Shown: one piece after another, positions 54,329 to 63,117 of the stretch
Position numbering within the stretch: position 1 is the first letter of the stretch
How the letters are laid out: the number at the start of each line of letters is the position of its first letter
Assembly: GCA_910577935.1 (NCBI GenBank)
Contig: CAJTOT010000007.1
Location: 44,115-108,114 of the forward strand
Length of the DNA stretch: 64,000 nucleotides
Direction: 5' to 3'
From: an uncultured Hungatella sp.
Lineage (GTDB): Bacteria; Bacillota; Clostridia; Lachnospirales; Lachnospiraceae
The notes under the pieces: generated by a model
What the model saw: the letters and a program-made list of their open reading frames with translations, nothing else
Told to the model about the DNA's origin: nothing
The model's database searches: none
Translations under genes and position numbers: made by a program

Positions 54329-54634
54329 ATGAGTTCCAGGATCAGCAAAAAGAAAAAGTCTTTGGCGGAAAAAGAGGCTGAGAAGGCGGAAATCCGCGAG
54401 CGGAACAGGCAGCTCTCAGATCAGCTGGCCGCTATGCCGAGAACGGGAGGGATGTTGGAACGTTTTACCAAGTGGCGCATGATCACATATGTGTGCATCA
54501 TATGCCTCCCTCCATACGGGCTGTACCGGATCTGGTCAAAGGAATCCACGTTCACGCTTCCGGAGAGAACAGTGTGGACTTTTATAATCATTGTCTATGT
54601 GATGCAGCTTTCCAGAGCCTTTTTGTTCTCGTAG
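54329..54634 (+). CDS. EIIC-associated 101-residue membrane protein, copy 1
   Basis: 101 residues with no family I recognise. A basic N-terminus (MSSRISKKKKS), a charged helix, then the core KWRMITY, PPYGLYRIW, ES.F...E..VWTF and a C-terminal hydrophobic stretch ending LFS: two membrane segments (about 51-64 and 82-100) joined by a PPYGLYR turn. It is ungapped-aligned to the protein at 57944, same length, 50 of 101 identical. Both lie directly after an EIIC gene, so the protein is a probable partner of the permease. GGAGG supports ATG 54329. Function unknown. Confidence 0.85.
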   Translation: MSSRISKKKKSLAEKEAEKAEIRERNRQLSDQLAAMPRTGGMLERFTKWRMITYVCIICLPPYGLYRIWSKESTFTLPERTVWTFIIIVYVMQLSRAFLFS

Positions 54635-54756
54635 GAGGATTTTGGGAGACAGAGCTCGGGAGAAGGCTCAAGAGAAAAACGCAGAGACAAAAAGACCAGA
54701 ACAGATAAAATGGTTATCCGCTCCTGGCCTTTTTAATCACAGCGGATAGGAAAGCC

Positions 54757-56235
54757 TTATTCTTCGAACAGGCATCCGCCGTTGGTCTCAATCACTTTCT
54801 TGTACCAGTGGAAGGACTTCTTGGGAATTCTCTTGTAGGAGCCTTTGCCGTAGTCGTCGCAGTCTACGTAGATGAAGCCGTAACGCTTGGACATCTGCTT
54901 GGTGGACTCGGATACAATGTCGATGCATCCCCAGGAGGTATATCCAAGGCACTCTACGCCGTCATACTCAATGGCGTCCAGCATGGCCCTGAAGTGAACG
55001 TCGAAGTAATCGATGCGGTACTGGTCATCGACGGTTCCGTCCTCTTTCAGCACATCCTTGGCTCCCAGACCGTTCTCCACGATGAAAAGCGGTTTGCGGT
55101 AGCGGTCGTACAGGTCCACCATGGACACGCGGAGTCCGGTGGGGTCAATCTGCCATCCCCAGTCGGAGGACTCTAAGTAAGGGTTCTTCACGGCAGTGAT
55201 GGTGTTGCCGGCCGCGGTGTCCAGACCATCGGGATTGTGGGCGGCGCAGGAGGACATATAGTAGGAGAAGGACACGAAATCAACAGGATAAGCCTTCATG
55301 ATCTCGTCGTCTCCGGTTTCCTTCACGATATTGATGCCCTTGTTTTTAAAGCGGGACAGCAGATACGCGGGATATTCTCCGAATACCTGGGTGTCGCTGT
55401 AGCAGTAGGTGCTTCTCATCATCTGCTGGGCCTCAAGAACATCCTCGGGCTTGCAGGTGAAGGGATAGTAGGTCAGCTTGGTGAGCATGCAGCCCACCAT
55501 GGAGCCGGGAATGAGCTCGTGGCAGATCTTGGTGGCAAGGGCGGAGGCCACAAACTGATGGTGCATGGCCTGGAAGATAACTTCCTCAAAGTTCTTGCCG
55601 GGGAAGCGGTCCTCGATGAGGCCGCCGGTGGTGTAGGGATGGCGGATCATGGAGTCGACTTCGTTGAAGGTGAGCCAGTATTTTACTTTATCTTTATAGC
55701 GTGCGCAGATGGTTTCCACGAATCTGGTGAACATGCCGATGGCCTCCCGGGAGTACCAGCCGTTGTACTTGAGTACCAGATTTAACGGCGGCTCATAGTG
55801 GGACATGGTTACCAGAGGCTCGATTCCGTACTTTCTGCACTCGTCAAACACTGCGTCGTAGAATGCCAGACCCTCCTCGTTGGGAGTCTCGTCGTCTGCG
55901 TTGGGGAAGATGCGGGACCAGGCGATGGACATGCGGTACACCTTGAAGCCCATCTCTCCGAAGAGTTTGATGTCTTCCTTGTAATGATGGTAGAAATCGC
56001 TGGCGTGGCGCTTGGGATAGTTCACTTCATCTTCCGGGTGAGCCATGGCTTCCTCGATGTCAGCGGTGGTGATGGCGTTGTGCGCCTTGTAGTTGGTCAC
56101 GTCGGTATCAAAGTGGGCTCTGGCGCAGTCAGACACGGACCAGCCTTTGCCCCCTTCATTCCAGCCGCCTTCTACCTGGTTGGCAGCAGTGGCGCCGCCC
56201 CACAGAAAGCCTTCGGGAAATCTTCTTGTTGCCAT
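54757..56235 (-). CDS. bglA: 6-phospho-beta-glucosidase, GH1 family
   Basis: 492-residue GH1 enzyme hydrolysing the 6-phospho-beta-glucosides delivered by the PTS. Catalytic acid motif TFNEVDS (NEP in most members, here NEV), nucleophile in IVENGLG, and the FLWGGATAANQ N-terminus. The 6-phosphate site of such enzymes uses SxxKxY: SESTKQMSKRYG is seen near the end, supporting phospho-sugars. Convergent with the first EIIC operon and divergent from the second. AGGAGG puts the start at ATG 56235; upstream in-frame ATGs to 56268 are not preferred. Confidence 0.93.
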   Translation of the reverse strand: MATRRFPEGFLWGGATAANQVEGGWNEGGKGWSVSDCARAHFDTDVTNYKAHNAITTADIEEAMAHPEDEVNYPKRHASDFYHHYKEDIKLFGEMGFKVYRMSIAWSRIFPNADDETPNEEGLAFYDAVFDECRKYGIEPLVTMSHYEPPLNLVLKYNGWYSREAIGMFTRFVETICARYKDKVKYWLTFNEVDSMIRHPYTTGGLIEDRFPGKNFEEVIFQAMHHQFVASALATKICHELIPGSMVGCMLTKLTYYPFTCKPEDVLEAQQMMRSTYCYSDTQVFGEYPAYLLSRFKNKGINIVKETGDDEIMKAYPVDFVSFSYYMSSCAAHNPDGLDTAAGNTITAVKNPYLESSDWGWQIDPTGLRVSMVDLYDRYRKPLFIVENGLGAKDVLKEDGTVDDQYRIDYFDVHFRAMLDAIEYDGVECLGYTSWGCIDIVSESTKQMSKRYGFIYVDCDDYGKGSYKRIPKKSFHWYKKVIETNGGCLFEE

Positions 56236-56285
56236 TATGTTACCTCCTGGTATTAAATTTTTCATCAATCAGAATGATATGTCTA

Positions 56286-56315
56286 TTATAATATAGAAGG
56301 AAGAGAAAACTCCAT
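56286..56315 (-). promoter_or_regulatory. Promoter of 6-phospho-beta-glucosidase
   Basis: On the minus strand: TGGAGT at 56315-56310, 18 bp, TATAAT at 56291-56286. The 23-bp operator lies 5 bp upstream of TGGAGT, as in the divergent permease promoter. Confidence 0.65.
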
Positions 56316-56320
56316 TCCCA

Positions 56321-56343
56321 CTTTTTCCATAATGAAAGTGGAC
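56321..56343. promoter_or_regulatory. 23-bp operator, glucosidase side
   Basis: ACTTTTTCCAT.ATGAAAGTGGA-type dyad (ACTTTTTCCAT at its left end, AAGTGGA at its right). Matches the inverted site at 56468-56490 at 20 of 23 positions. It sits 5 bp from the -35 of the glucosidase promoter, where an activator would touch RNA polymerase. Confidence 0.7.
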
Positions 56344-56467
56344 ATATTTTCCAAGAGAGGAAAAAGAACGGAGGACAGATATATCTGTTTTATACAAAAG
56401 AAAAAGGGGAAATTTGTCCAAAGTCAGACAGATTAACGGTAAAAAAAGACGGCGGAGGGAAAAAGGT

Positions 56468-56490
56468 TCCACTTCCAAAATGGAAAAAGT
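56468..56490. promoter_or_regulatory. 23-bp operator, permease side
   Basis: TCCACTT...ATGGAAAAAGT, the reverse-complement match of the site at 56321-56343, again exactly 5 bp upstream of a TGGAGT -35 box. The PRD activator at 50670 is the probable binder (inference). Confidence 0.7.
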
Positions 56491-56495
56491 TGATA

Positions 56496-56524
56496 TGGAG
56501 TTATGTCCGTTGTTATGTTATGAT
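56496..56524 (+). promoter_or_regulatory. Promoter of the second EIIC operon
   Basis: TGGAGT, 17 bp, TATGAT, with the same flanking words as the promoter at 52803-52831. Confidence 0.65.
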
Positions 56525-56592
56525 GAATAACAGTCGAAATGACCCAGATGAGTGCACGCATCCGGAAATGAAAACCTAGGAGGGTTCACCAC

Positions 56593-57903
56593 ATGAAAGA
56601 GAAGATGATGAACGGCTTTCTTATCTTTGCGACGAAGCTTCAGACTCAGAGGCATATAAGCGCAATCAAAGACGGCTTCACCACTTTGCTGCCTATCATT
56701 ATCGTAGGCTCATTTTGTACATTGTTTTCCAATATCGTATGTAACACCACACCTGGCTATGTAAGTATAGCTAATCTTCCCGGTATGTCATGGCTGGGCG
56801 CTTTAAAGCCTATGTTCGATGCGGCCAACTGGGGTACTATGAACATGCTGGCTATCGGCGCCTGTATCCTGATCTCCATGGAACTGGGAGAGGGCATGGG
56901 ACAGCATGACTGGTCTCTGCCCATCACGGCTCTTGCCAGCTACATCGCTCTGGTTAAGACCACTACTACCGTAACGGCCCAGTCCGGCGAAGTGCTCACT
57001 GTCAGCAACGTTCTGACCAACGAAGTAACCAGCGCGAGAGGTCTGTTCGTGGCTATGATCGCGGCTCTTGTGTCCGCTGAGATTTACTGCAGGCTGGTGG
57101 CAAGCGGAAAGCTTGACATCAAGATGCCCGAGAGCGTTCCTTCAAACGTAGCGAAGTCCTTCAGCGTTCTGTTCCCAAGCTGTGTGACTGTATTCATTAT
57201 CTCCGGCTTTGGTCTTCTGTTCACGACACTTACCAAGATGACCGTTCCGGAGGCTATCATCAAGTTTATCCAGACACCGCTTTCCAACGTTATGACAAGC
57301 TGGGTCGGATACGTAGTTCTGGTATTTATGACCGACGTGCTGTGGATCTTCGGTATCCATGGAACACAGACCTTAAAGGGTATCTACGACCCGATTCTTC
57401 TGGCTGCATTTGCCGAGAATGAGGCTGCGTACGCTGCCGGAACCGAGATTCCCAACATCATCAGCACACCGTTCATGAGCTGCTTCGGCACTGTAACAGG
57501 CGCCGGCATCACAGGCGGACTGCTGATCGCTATCTTCCTGTTCTCCAAGAGAGAGGACTACAGGGCTATCGCCAAGCTGGCCGTTCCCTGCGGAATTTTC
57601 AACATCAACGAGCCGTTGACCTTTGGTCTTCCTATCGTTATGAACCCGATTTTGGCGATTCCTTTCATGATCGCTCCTGCGGTTTCCAACATCTTCGGGT
57701 ATATTATGACAACAATCGGCTTCTGCGGCAGAATGGTTGTCAACGCGCCGTGGACTACACCGCCGGGACTTATGGCATTCCTCTGCGCAGGCGGTAATGT
57801 GGGCGCAGCTATCACTCAGATTATTGCCGTACTGCTGGCAGCGGTTGTATACGCGCCTTTCGTTATCGCTTCCAACCATCAGGCCGTGCCGACGGAGGAG
57901 TAA
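56593..57903 (+). CDS. PTS cellobiose/lactose-type EIIC permease, copy 2
   Basis: 436-residue paralogue of the permease at 52904, with the same motifs (IFGIHGTQTLKG, INEPLTFG, PWTTPPG) and a short insert (about residues 120-140, TTTTVTAQSGEVLTVSNV). It is the first gene of a complete set: EIIC, companion membrane protein, EIIA, EIIB. AGGAGGG precedes ATG 56593. Substrate as for copy 1: cellobiose or a related beta-glucoside. Confidence 0.93.
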   Translation: MKEKMMNGFLIFATKLQTQRHISAIKDGFTTLLPIIIVGSFCTLFSNIVCNTTPGYVSIANLPGMSWLGALKPMFDAANWGTMNMLAIGACILISMELGEGMGQHDWSLPITALASYIALVKTTTTVTAQSGEVLTVSNVLTNEVTSARGLFVAMIAALVSAEIYCRLVASGKLDIKMPESVPSNVAKSFSVLFPSCVTVFIISGFGLLFTTLTKMTVPEAIIKFIQTPLSNVMTSWVGYVVLVFMTDVLWIFGIHGTQTLKGIYDPILLAAFAENEAAYAAGTEIPNIISTPFMSCFGTVTGAGITGGLLIAIFLFSKREDYRAIAKLAVPCGIFNINEPLTFGLPIVMNPILAIPFMIAPAVSNIFGYIMTTIGFCGRMVVNAPWTTPPGLMAFLCAGGNVGAAITQIIAVLLAAVVYAPFVIASNHQAVPTEE

Positions 57904-57943
57904 TCATTCATACTAAGCATCATTTGTTTTCGGAGGACATGGA

Positions 57944-58249
57944 ATGAGTTCAAAGACCAAGAAAAAGAAAAAGTCCAAATGGTACAACTGGCAGCCGAAG
58001 CGTGAGTTCAGCGAGAGAAATCAAAAGCTCATCGATGAGATGAACGCCAGGCCCAGAGACTATAGTATCATGGAAGTTCTCTCCAAGTGGAGGATGATCA
58101 CCTATGCGTGGATTGTGTTCTTTCCGCCCTACGGTCTGTACCGAGTGTGGTGCAGCGAATCCAATTTCCGAAGATCGGAGAAGTTTGTCTGGACTTTTAT
58201 GATTATCTGTTATGTGGCTTACTTTTTGAAACTCATTCTGTTTTCATAA
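57944..58249 (+). CDS. EIIC-associated 101-residue membrane protein, copy 2
   Basis: 101-residue paralogue of the protein at 54329: basic start MSSKTKKKKKSK, core KWRMITY, PPYGLYRVW, VWTF and terminal LFS all preserved. Two hydrophobic segments flank the PPYGLYR turn. It lies between EIIC and EIIA in the operon, a slot usually empty in CelB-type operons. GGAGGA precedes ATG 57944. Conserved pairing with two separate EIIC genes suggests a PTS accessory subunit; function untested. Confidence 0.87.
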   Translation: MSSKTKKKKKSKWYNWQPKREFSERNQKLIDEMNARPRDYSIMEVLSKWRMITYAWIVFFPPYGLYRVWCSESNFRRSEKFVWTFMIICYVAYFLKLILFS

Positions 58250-58275
58250 ATCATTTAAAAAAGGAGGAGTTACCC

Positions 58276-58575
58276 ATGGACGAGATGGCAATTATGAATC
58301 TGGTTGTCAACAGCGGTAATGCGAGAAGTCTTGCTCTTGAGGCTTTCCGCGATGCAAGAGCCGGCAAGTTTGAGGATGCCGAGGCAAAACTTAAGGAAGC
58401 TGATGAGGTTCTGCTGGGCGCTCATGAAGTTCAGACCGAGTTGATTCAGAACGAATTGAACGGTAAAGGGATCGATATTAGCCTTCTGGTTGTACATTCT
58501 CAGGATCATCTGATGTGCGCGATGGTTGTGATTGATCTGGTTAAAGAAATGGTAGAGATGCTGAAGACTAAATAA
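58276..58575 (+). CDS. PTS lactose/cellobiose-type EIIA
   Basis: 99-residue phosphocarrier of the lactose/cellobiose EIIA family. LVVHSQDHLM contains the phosphorylated His (about residue 74); GAHEVQTELIQNE is the other family block. It passes phosphate from HPr to EIIB. AAGGAGG lies just before ATG 58276. Only one EIIA is present for the two EIIC copies. Confidence 0.95.
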   Translation: MDEMAIMNLVVNSGNARSLALEAFRDARAGKFEDAEAKLKEADEVLLGAHEVQTELIQNELNGKGIDISLLVVHSQDHLMCAMVVIDLVKEMVEMLKTK

Positions 58576-58608
58576 GATAATTTTTAAATTGAAAGGAGAA
58601 CTTATATC

Positions 58609-58914
58609 ATGAGAAAGATTGTATTACTGTGTGCAGCAGGTATGTCCACCAGCCTTCTGGTTAACAAGATGAAAGCAGCGGCGGCAGATGACGGTTATGA
58701 GTGCGATATCGCCGCATTCCCGGTTGCGACCGCGAAGGATCACACAGATGCCGACATTATCCTGTTAGGGCCCCAGGTTCGTTTCGCTAAAGGCAAAGTT
58801 CAGGGCGAGGTTGGCGCTGACAAGATCGTACAGGATATCGACATGCAGGCTTATGGCACTATGAATGGCAAAAAAGTAATCGCTCAGGTTAAGAAAGCTT
58901 TAGGCGACGAATAA
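58609..58914 (+). CDS. PTS cellobiose-type EIIB
   Basis: 101-residue EIIB. The phosphorylated Cys8 lies in LLCAAGMSTSLLV. It receives phosphate from EIIA and passes it to the sugar bound in EIIC. The order EIIC, companion, EIIA, EIIB completes the second locus. AAAGGAG precedes ATG 58609. Confidence 0.95.
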   Translation: MRKIVLLCAAGMSTSLLVNKMKAAAADDGYECDIAAFPVATAKDHTDADIILLGPQVRFAKGKVQGEVGADKIVQDIDMQAYGTMNGKKVIAQVKKALGDE

Positions 58915-59250
58915 GTCACGTATAGAAAAGCGTAAGAGATATGAGACCGGGGCGGATGAAACAGCATTTGCTCCGGTCTTGCTGCAAAGCGTCCGAAAAA
59001 GAGCCGGTGACGCATTCCGGCTGATTTGATACAAGAGACGGATTGGGAGTATTAAGTAAAAGTTTTGAGAATCGTGTAAATTTGCCAAATGGACGTGACA
59101 TTGGGAAATGTTTTGCCGGGGACAGATAGGGGACTGGATCGGCAGAGAAATTCCAGCAATTTATATGATTCACTATCCAGACGTGTTGAGGGGACGTTGG
59201 CAAGAGACAACGCTGTGTACATGAGAAATGACTTGAGGGGTATATAACAT
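58915..59250. other. Intergenic region after PTS operon
   Basis: Contains a hairpin (58944-58980) that probably ends the PTS transcript; the remaining 270 bp show no convincing promoter, repeat or RNA fold. Confidence 0.4.
58944..58980 (+). terminator. Possible terminator of the PTS operon
   Basis: AGACCGGGGC pairs with GCTCCGGTCT across a long A/T-rich loop. No T run follows. Confidence 0.45.
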
Positions 59251-59820
59251 ATGGAAAAGATATTATATTTGATGCGTCATGGACAGACATTGTTTAACGT
59301 GAGACGAAAAATCCAGGGGGTGTGCGACGCGCCGCTTACAGAATTGGGGATTGAGCAGGCTAGAAGGGCAGCCCGGCATTATACGGAACATCAGATAATC
59401 TTTGACCATGCCTATTCTTCTACATCAGAGCGTGCCTGTGATACGCTGGAATTAGTTACGGATATGGAGTATAAGAGGGTAAAAGGACTGAGAGAGTGGA
59501 ACTTCGGCGTTTTCGAGGGGGAGAGCGAAGACCTGAATCCAAAACTTCCTTACGGAGACTTTTTCAAAGCTTATGGCGGTGAGGGGGAGCTGGAAGTACG
59601 GGAGCGTATGAACCGGACCTTGACCGAGATTATGGAGCGTGACGGGCATCAGACCGTGCTGGCTGTGTCCCATGGCGCTTCCTGCAGACAGTTTATGAGG
59701 TACTGGGAGCACACCAGTGATGTGCAGCCCAAGGGCCGTCTGGGGAACTGCTGTATCTTGAAATTTAAGTATGAAGACGGAGTGTTTGAGCTGTTGGAGA
59801 TCGTGAACCCGAATCCGTAG
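59251..59820 (+). CDS. Histidine phosphatase family protein
   Basis: 189-residue member of the phosphoglycerate mutase-like histidine phosphatases. RHGQTLFN holds the catalytic His and Arg; the second His is in VSHGASC. WNFGVFEGES is the usual acidic block. Such enzymes act on various phosphate esters; the particular substrate is unknown. Its ribosome-binding site (GAGGGG) is about 13 bases from ATG 59251. Confidence 0.9.
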   Translation: MEKILYLMRHGQTLFNVRRKIQGVCDAPLTELGIEQARRAARHYTEHQIIFDHAYSSTSERACDTLELVTDMEYKRVKGLREWNFGVFEGESEDLNPKLPYGDFFKAYGGEGELEVRERMNRTLTEIMERDGHQTVLAVSHGASCRQFMRYWEHTSDVQPKGRLGNCCILKFKYEDGVFELLEIVNPNP

Positions 59821-59841
59821 GGGAACAGCAGAACAGTCCGG

Positions 59842-59881
59842 AAAGAAAATGCTGCAGAAGGGGTCTGCGGCATTTTCTTTG
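59842..59881 (+). terminator. Rho-independent terminator
   Basis: AAAGAAAATGCTGCAGA at 59842-59858 pairs with TCTGCGGCATTTTCTTT at 59864-59880, with one mismatch, followed by GTG. Confidence 0.75.
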
Positions 59882-60047
59882 TGTTGCGGAAGATTTCGGC
59901 GCTGTCCGGATTCCGAAGGCCTCTGGCGCTGTCCGGGCTCCGGCGGTCTTCGGGAGAGCCTGGGGGGTGGCGGTCTTGACGGGGAAGGAGAACCATGTTA
60001 GAATACGCCTTGATGTCTTGAAATTTTCAGAGCACAGGAGAGAAACC

Positions 60048-60896
60048 ATGGGTAAATATTTATTTTTTGATATAGACGGCACCCTTGCGGGGAAATCCAG
60101 GAGAATAACTTCCAAAACCAGATGGGCTGTCCAGAGGGCCAGGGAAAAGGGGCACCAGGTCTTCGTGTGCACAGGGAGGGTTCCGGCGTCCATCGTGGGG
60201 GACGTGACTGACATGGAAGTGGATGGAACCGTCAGCGGGGCGGGAAGCTTTGTGGAGATTGGGGGAAAATATATTTTTGAACACTACATAGAACCTGAGC
60301 TGACATACCAGGTTATGGAGCTGTTCGGCCGCAACCGGCTTCTCTATACCCTGGAGGCAAGAGATATGGTTTACCAGACACCGGGAGCCAGGGACTTTTT
60401 TGAAGAGAGGACCATGGAGCGGATACGGGACAATCCGGAACTGATGAGGTATCATGAGCAGATCCAGAGAGGGCAGAAGATGAAATCCGTGAGTGAGTTT
60501 GACATCACAAGAACCAGGGTGGCGAAAATGTGCTATATCGCGCCGGAACGCCGGCAGATAGAGGCATGCCTGCCGTTTCTGGAAAAGTATTTTAACGTGG
60601 TGACCTTCTCGAAAGACAGCGATTCCTTTGTGAACGGCGAGATTATTTTAAAAGACTGTACAAAAGGGGACGGAGTCAGAAGGGTGATGGAGCATTTTCG
60701 TGGAAATATGGAAGATACCATAGGATTCGGCGACAGCATGAACGATTATCAGATGCTGGAAACCGTCAATACGAGAGTGGTGTTCGAAGAGGCTCCGGAG
60801 AGCGTCAGAAATCTGGGACAGTACTACTTCAGAGAGCCTGACGACGACGGAATCTATGATGTCATGGTTGAACTGGGGCTGACAGACGCCATGTAG
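60048..60896 (+). CDS. HAD-superfamily Cof-type phosphatase
   Basis: 282-residue HAD-IIB hydrolase: nucleophile in FFDIDGTL, CTGRVPAS motif II, Lys in the DCTKGDGVRR segment, GFGDSMNDYQML motif IV. It shares the superfamily with the gene at 41689 but the two differ considerably. AGGAGAG fits ATG 60048; the in-frame sequence back to 59967 is not coding. Followed by the MTA/SAH nucleosidase 66 bp later. Confidence 0.9.
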   Translation: MGKYLFFDIDGTLAGKSRRITSKTRWAVQRAREKGHQVFVCTGRVPASIVGDVTDMEVDGTVSGAGSFVEIGGKYIFEHYIEPELTYQVMELFGRNRLLYTLEARDMVYQTPGARDFFEERTMERIRDNPELMRYHEQIQRGQKMKSVSEFDITRTRVAKMCYIAPERRQIEACLPFLEKYFNVVTFSKDSDSFVNGEIILKDCTKGDGVRRVMEHFRGNMEDTIGFGDSMNDYQMLETVNTRVVFEEAPESVRNLGQYYFREPDDDGIYDVMVELGLTDAM

Positions 60897-60962
60897 AGAG
60901 GAAAAAGACGTGTGGCAGAGCCAGAGAAATATAGGACAGATAAGCATGTAAGGAGGAGAAAA

Positions 60963-61670
60963 ATGCTGGGAATTATCGGGGCTATGAGCCAGGAAGTCGC
61001 CAACTTGAAGTCGGCTATGAGTGACGTGAAGGTGGAGAAAGCGGCAGGGATGGAATTTTACAGGGGAACCATCGGCGGAAAGGATGTGGTGGTGGTGCGG
61101 TCTGGGATCGGGAAGGTCAACGCGGCTGTGTGCAGTCAGATTCTCGCGGACAGATACCAAGTGGATGCCATCGTCAACACGGGAATCGCAGGTTCCCTGA
61201 GAAATGAAATCAACATAGGAGATATTGTGCTCTCTAAAGATACTTTGCAGCATGATATGGACGCCACGGGATTCGGCTATTCCGTGGGGACGATTCCTCA
61301 GATGGACAATTCTGTGTTCCAGGGGGACAGCGTTATGATCGAGACGGCAAAGGAGTGCTGCGCCCAGGTGGTTTCGGAGATCGGGGTCCATGTGGGAAGG
61401 GTGCTCAGCGGGGACCAGTTCATCTCCAGCAAGGCCAGGAAAGCGTGGCTTGCGGAAACCTTTGACGGGTACTGTACGGAGATGGAGGGAGCGGCTGTGG
61501 CACAGACCGCGTGGCTGAACAACATTCCGTTTCTGATTATCCGGGCGATTTCAGACAAAGCAGATGACAGCGCCGAGATGGATTATGAAGAGTTTGAGGC
61601 CAGGGCCATTGAGCACAGCGTGAAGCTGATGCTGGCATTTATCGCAAAGTATCAGGAGAAGGAACGCTGA
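60963..61670 (+). CDS. mtnN: 5'-methylthioadenosine/S-adenosylhomocysteine nucleosidase
   Basis: 235-residue nucleosidase that cleaves adenine from MTA and SAH, recycling by-products of methylation and polyamine synthesis. Motifs are GIIGAMSQEV, RSGIGKVNAA, the GDQFISS loop, EMEGAAVAQ (nucleoside-binding Glu) and RAISDKAD (catalytic Asp). AGGAGGAG supports ATG 60963; a longer in-frame start at 60912 is rejected. LuxS is not in the window. Confidence 0.95.
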   Translation: MLGIIGAMSQEVANLKSAMSDVKVEKAAGMEFYRGTIGGKDVVVVRSGIGKVNAAVCSQILADRYQVDAIVNTGIAGSLRNEINIGDIVLSKDTLQHDMDATGFGYSVGTIPQMDNSVFQGDSVMIETAKECCAQVVSEIGVHVGRVLSGDQFISSKARKAWLAETFDGYCTEMEGAAVAQTAWLNNIPFLIIRAISDKADDSAEMDYEEFEARAIEHSVKLMLAFIAKYQEKER

Positions 61671-61883
61671 ACCGGCGACGGCCTGCGGGGAGGAAAAAGT
61701 CCGGTGGTTCCGGTTAATCTGCGGTATGTTTGGCCGGGGTTGAGAAAACAGATTAACTTCAAGTGCGATTTGCAGGAGAATTTGACGAGCGATTCTAGGC
61801 TACCTGAACTTCCCAAATGAATTTTCGGCGGTTATAATAAAGACCGTCCAAAAATCATTTTGAGTAGAAAGGGGAGCTTTATA

Positions 61884-62849
61884 ATGCTGGAATTTTTAGA
61901 AACAGGAAAAGCTTTGTACGTGCTGGCGGCAGTGTGCTTTTTAGGACTGGCGGGAAGGCTGACAGCTCGGAACCTTTACAGAAGATTAGTGAAAGAAACC
62001 GACAATATGACGCTGACAAAGAACCGTTATCTGAGAGATTTAAAACAGAAGACGGAGAACACGTACCGCCTCAATCAGGGAATCAACAACAGCCGGGTGT
62101 ATCTGGAGAAACAGCTGTGCGCTTACCGGTTCATGGGCCTGACTTTAAGCGGCTGGGGGTGTTTCGGCGGCCAGATGACCATCCTTTGTTTTCTGCTGGG
62201 AGGGGCGGCGGCGTTCGGCGCTTACTGGTATCGCTGCGACAGTTATTACATAGTGCTCTACGGTTCTGTGGGGATTCTGACCGGGCTGGCCACCATGGTG
62301 GCAGACTACTGGGCCAATCTGGCAGAGGGAAAGCAGCAGCTGCTCAACGCCCTTCAGGATTACATGGAAAATTCGTTGTTTAACCGTCTGGTTCGGGAGA
62401 CTGCCGCTGCCTCCGCGGAGGATTCAAGGAGAGAGACCGTCCGGGACCGCTCCGCGGACAGAAGAAGCCGTACAGACAGAACCGTCCGGGCGGTGGTGAG
62501 CCAGGCGGAGGACGATGAAGAAAGCCGGAAAAATGCGGCAAAGAGCCCTGCCGCGGCACAGATTCCCAAAGACGGCGAACCAGAGGACGAGGATTTTGCG
62601 CCCCAGGACCTGGAGAGCGTGGGGCGCTCCACCAGACGGGCGGCAGTCCGCCCGGAGCGGAGAAAGCAGGAGGCGGAGGCTCCCAGGGAGCCGGAAGGGA
62701 GCCGCAGGGATGTGGATTATCTGAAAACCAGCCTGGAACAGATCGCGGCCAGCCGGGAGAGAAACCGGGGGGCGGGAGAGTGGACGAAAGACATATCGCC
62801 GGAGGAGCTGGAACTGATGGGGCAGATTTTGCGTCAGTACTTGTCGTAG
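61884..62849 (+). CDS. Hypothetical membrane protein with charged C-terminal tail
   Basis: 321 residues with no family I recognise. N-terminal membrane segment (about 8-25), a helical stretch (30-80), two close membrane segments (about 93-119 and 123-143), then a long charged, Arg/Glu-rich and probably disordered tail (about 175-300), ending in a short helix. AGGGGAG precedes ATG 61884. Its own promoter probably lies in the AT-rich 60 bp upstream (TATAATAAAG near 61833). A terminator follows at 62886. No catalytic motif. Confidence 0.75.
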   Translation: MLEFLETGKALYVLAAVCFLGLAGRLTARNLYRRLVKETDNMTLTKNRYLRDLKQKTENTYRLNQGINNSRVYLEKQLCAYRFMGLTLSGWGCFGGQMTILCFLLGGAAAFGAYWYRCDSYYIVLYGSVGILTGLATMVADYWANLAEGKQQLLNALQDYMENSLFNRLVRETAAASAEDSRRETVRDRSADRRSRTDRTVRAVVSQAEDDEESRKNAAKSPAAAQIPKDGEPEDEDFAPQDLESVGRSTRRAAVRPERRKQEAEAPREPEGSRRDVDYLKTSLEQIAASRERNRGAGEWTKDISPEELELMGQILRQYLS

Positions 62850-62885
62850 CGGCAGGCTGGCAGGCGCCGGCAGGTTAATCAGAGT

Positions 62886-62954
62886 CAAAAAGTGGACTAG
62901 ATGAATTTAATTCAGTGGTTAGATTCCCGCGCCGGGGGGCTAGCCACTTTTTTG
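62886..62954 (+). terminator. Rho-independent terminator
   Basis: CAAAAAGTGG at 62886-62895 pairs with CCACTTTTTTG at 62944-62954 around a long loop, with T residues in the downstream arm. Confidence 0.65.
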
Positions 62955-63011
62955 TTTGGGAGGATATAGCCCCATACCCTGCAGCAAAATTGCATTTTGC
63001 GTGACGGATAT

Positions 63012-63042
63012 ATGATTAATTAATGATTAATCAATGATTAAT
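63012..63042. promoter_or_regulatory. Three ATGATTAAT iterons with 11-bp period
   Basis: ATGATTAAT starts at 63012, 63023 and 63034, just upstream of a -35 box at 63046. Even spacing by one helical turn is typical of operator arrays. Confidence 0.55.
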
Positions 63043-63045
63043 ATA

Positions 63046-63073
63046 TTGAAATTCTAAAAGAATGTGATATACT
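63046..63073 (+). promoter_or_regulatory. Promoter of the edge gene
   Basis: TTGAAA at 63046-63051, 16 bp, TATACT at 63068-63073, in AT-rich DNA directly after the ATGATTAAT iterons. Confidence 0.6.
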
Positions 63074-63117
63074 TTAATAAAGAAACTGACTATGCAAAGA
63101 GGGGAGGGGTATTTCCG

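Noticed and set aside
25900..61810. Shared words (AACTTCCCA, GCACTT) between the regions at 25920 and 61760
   Set aside because: Only short matches in AT-rich DNA with different order and spacing; probably chance.
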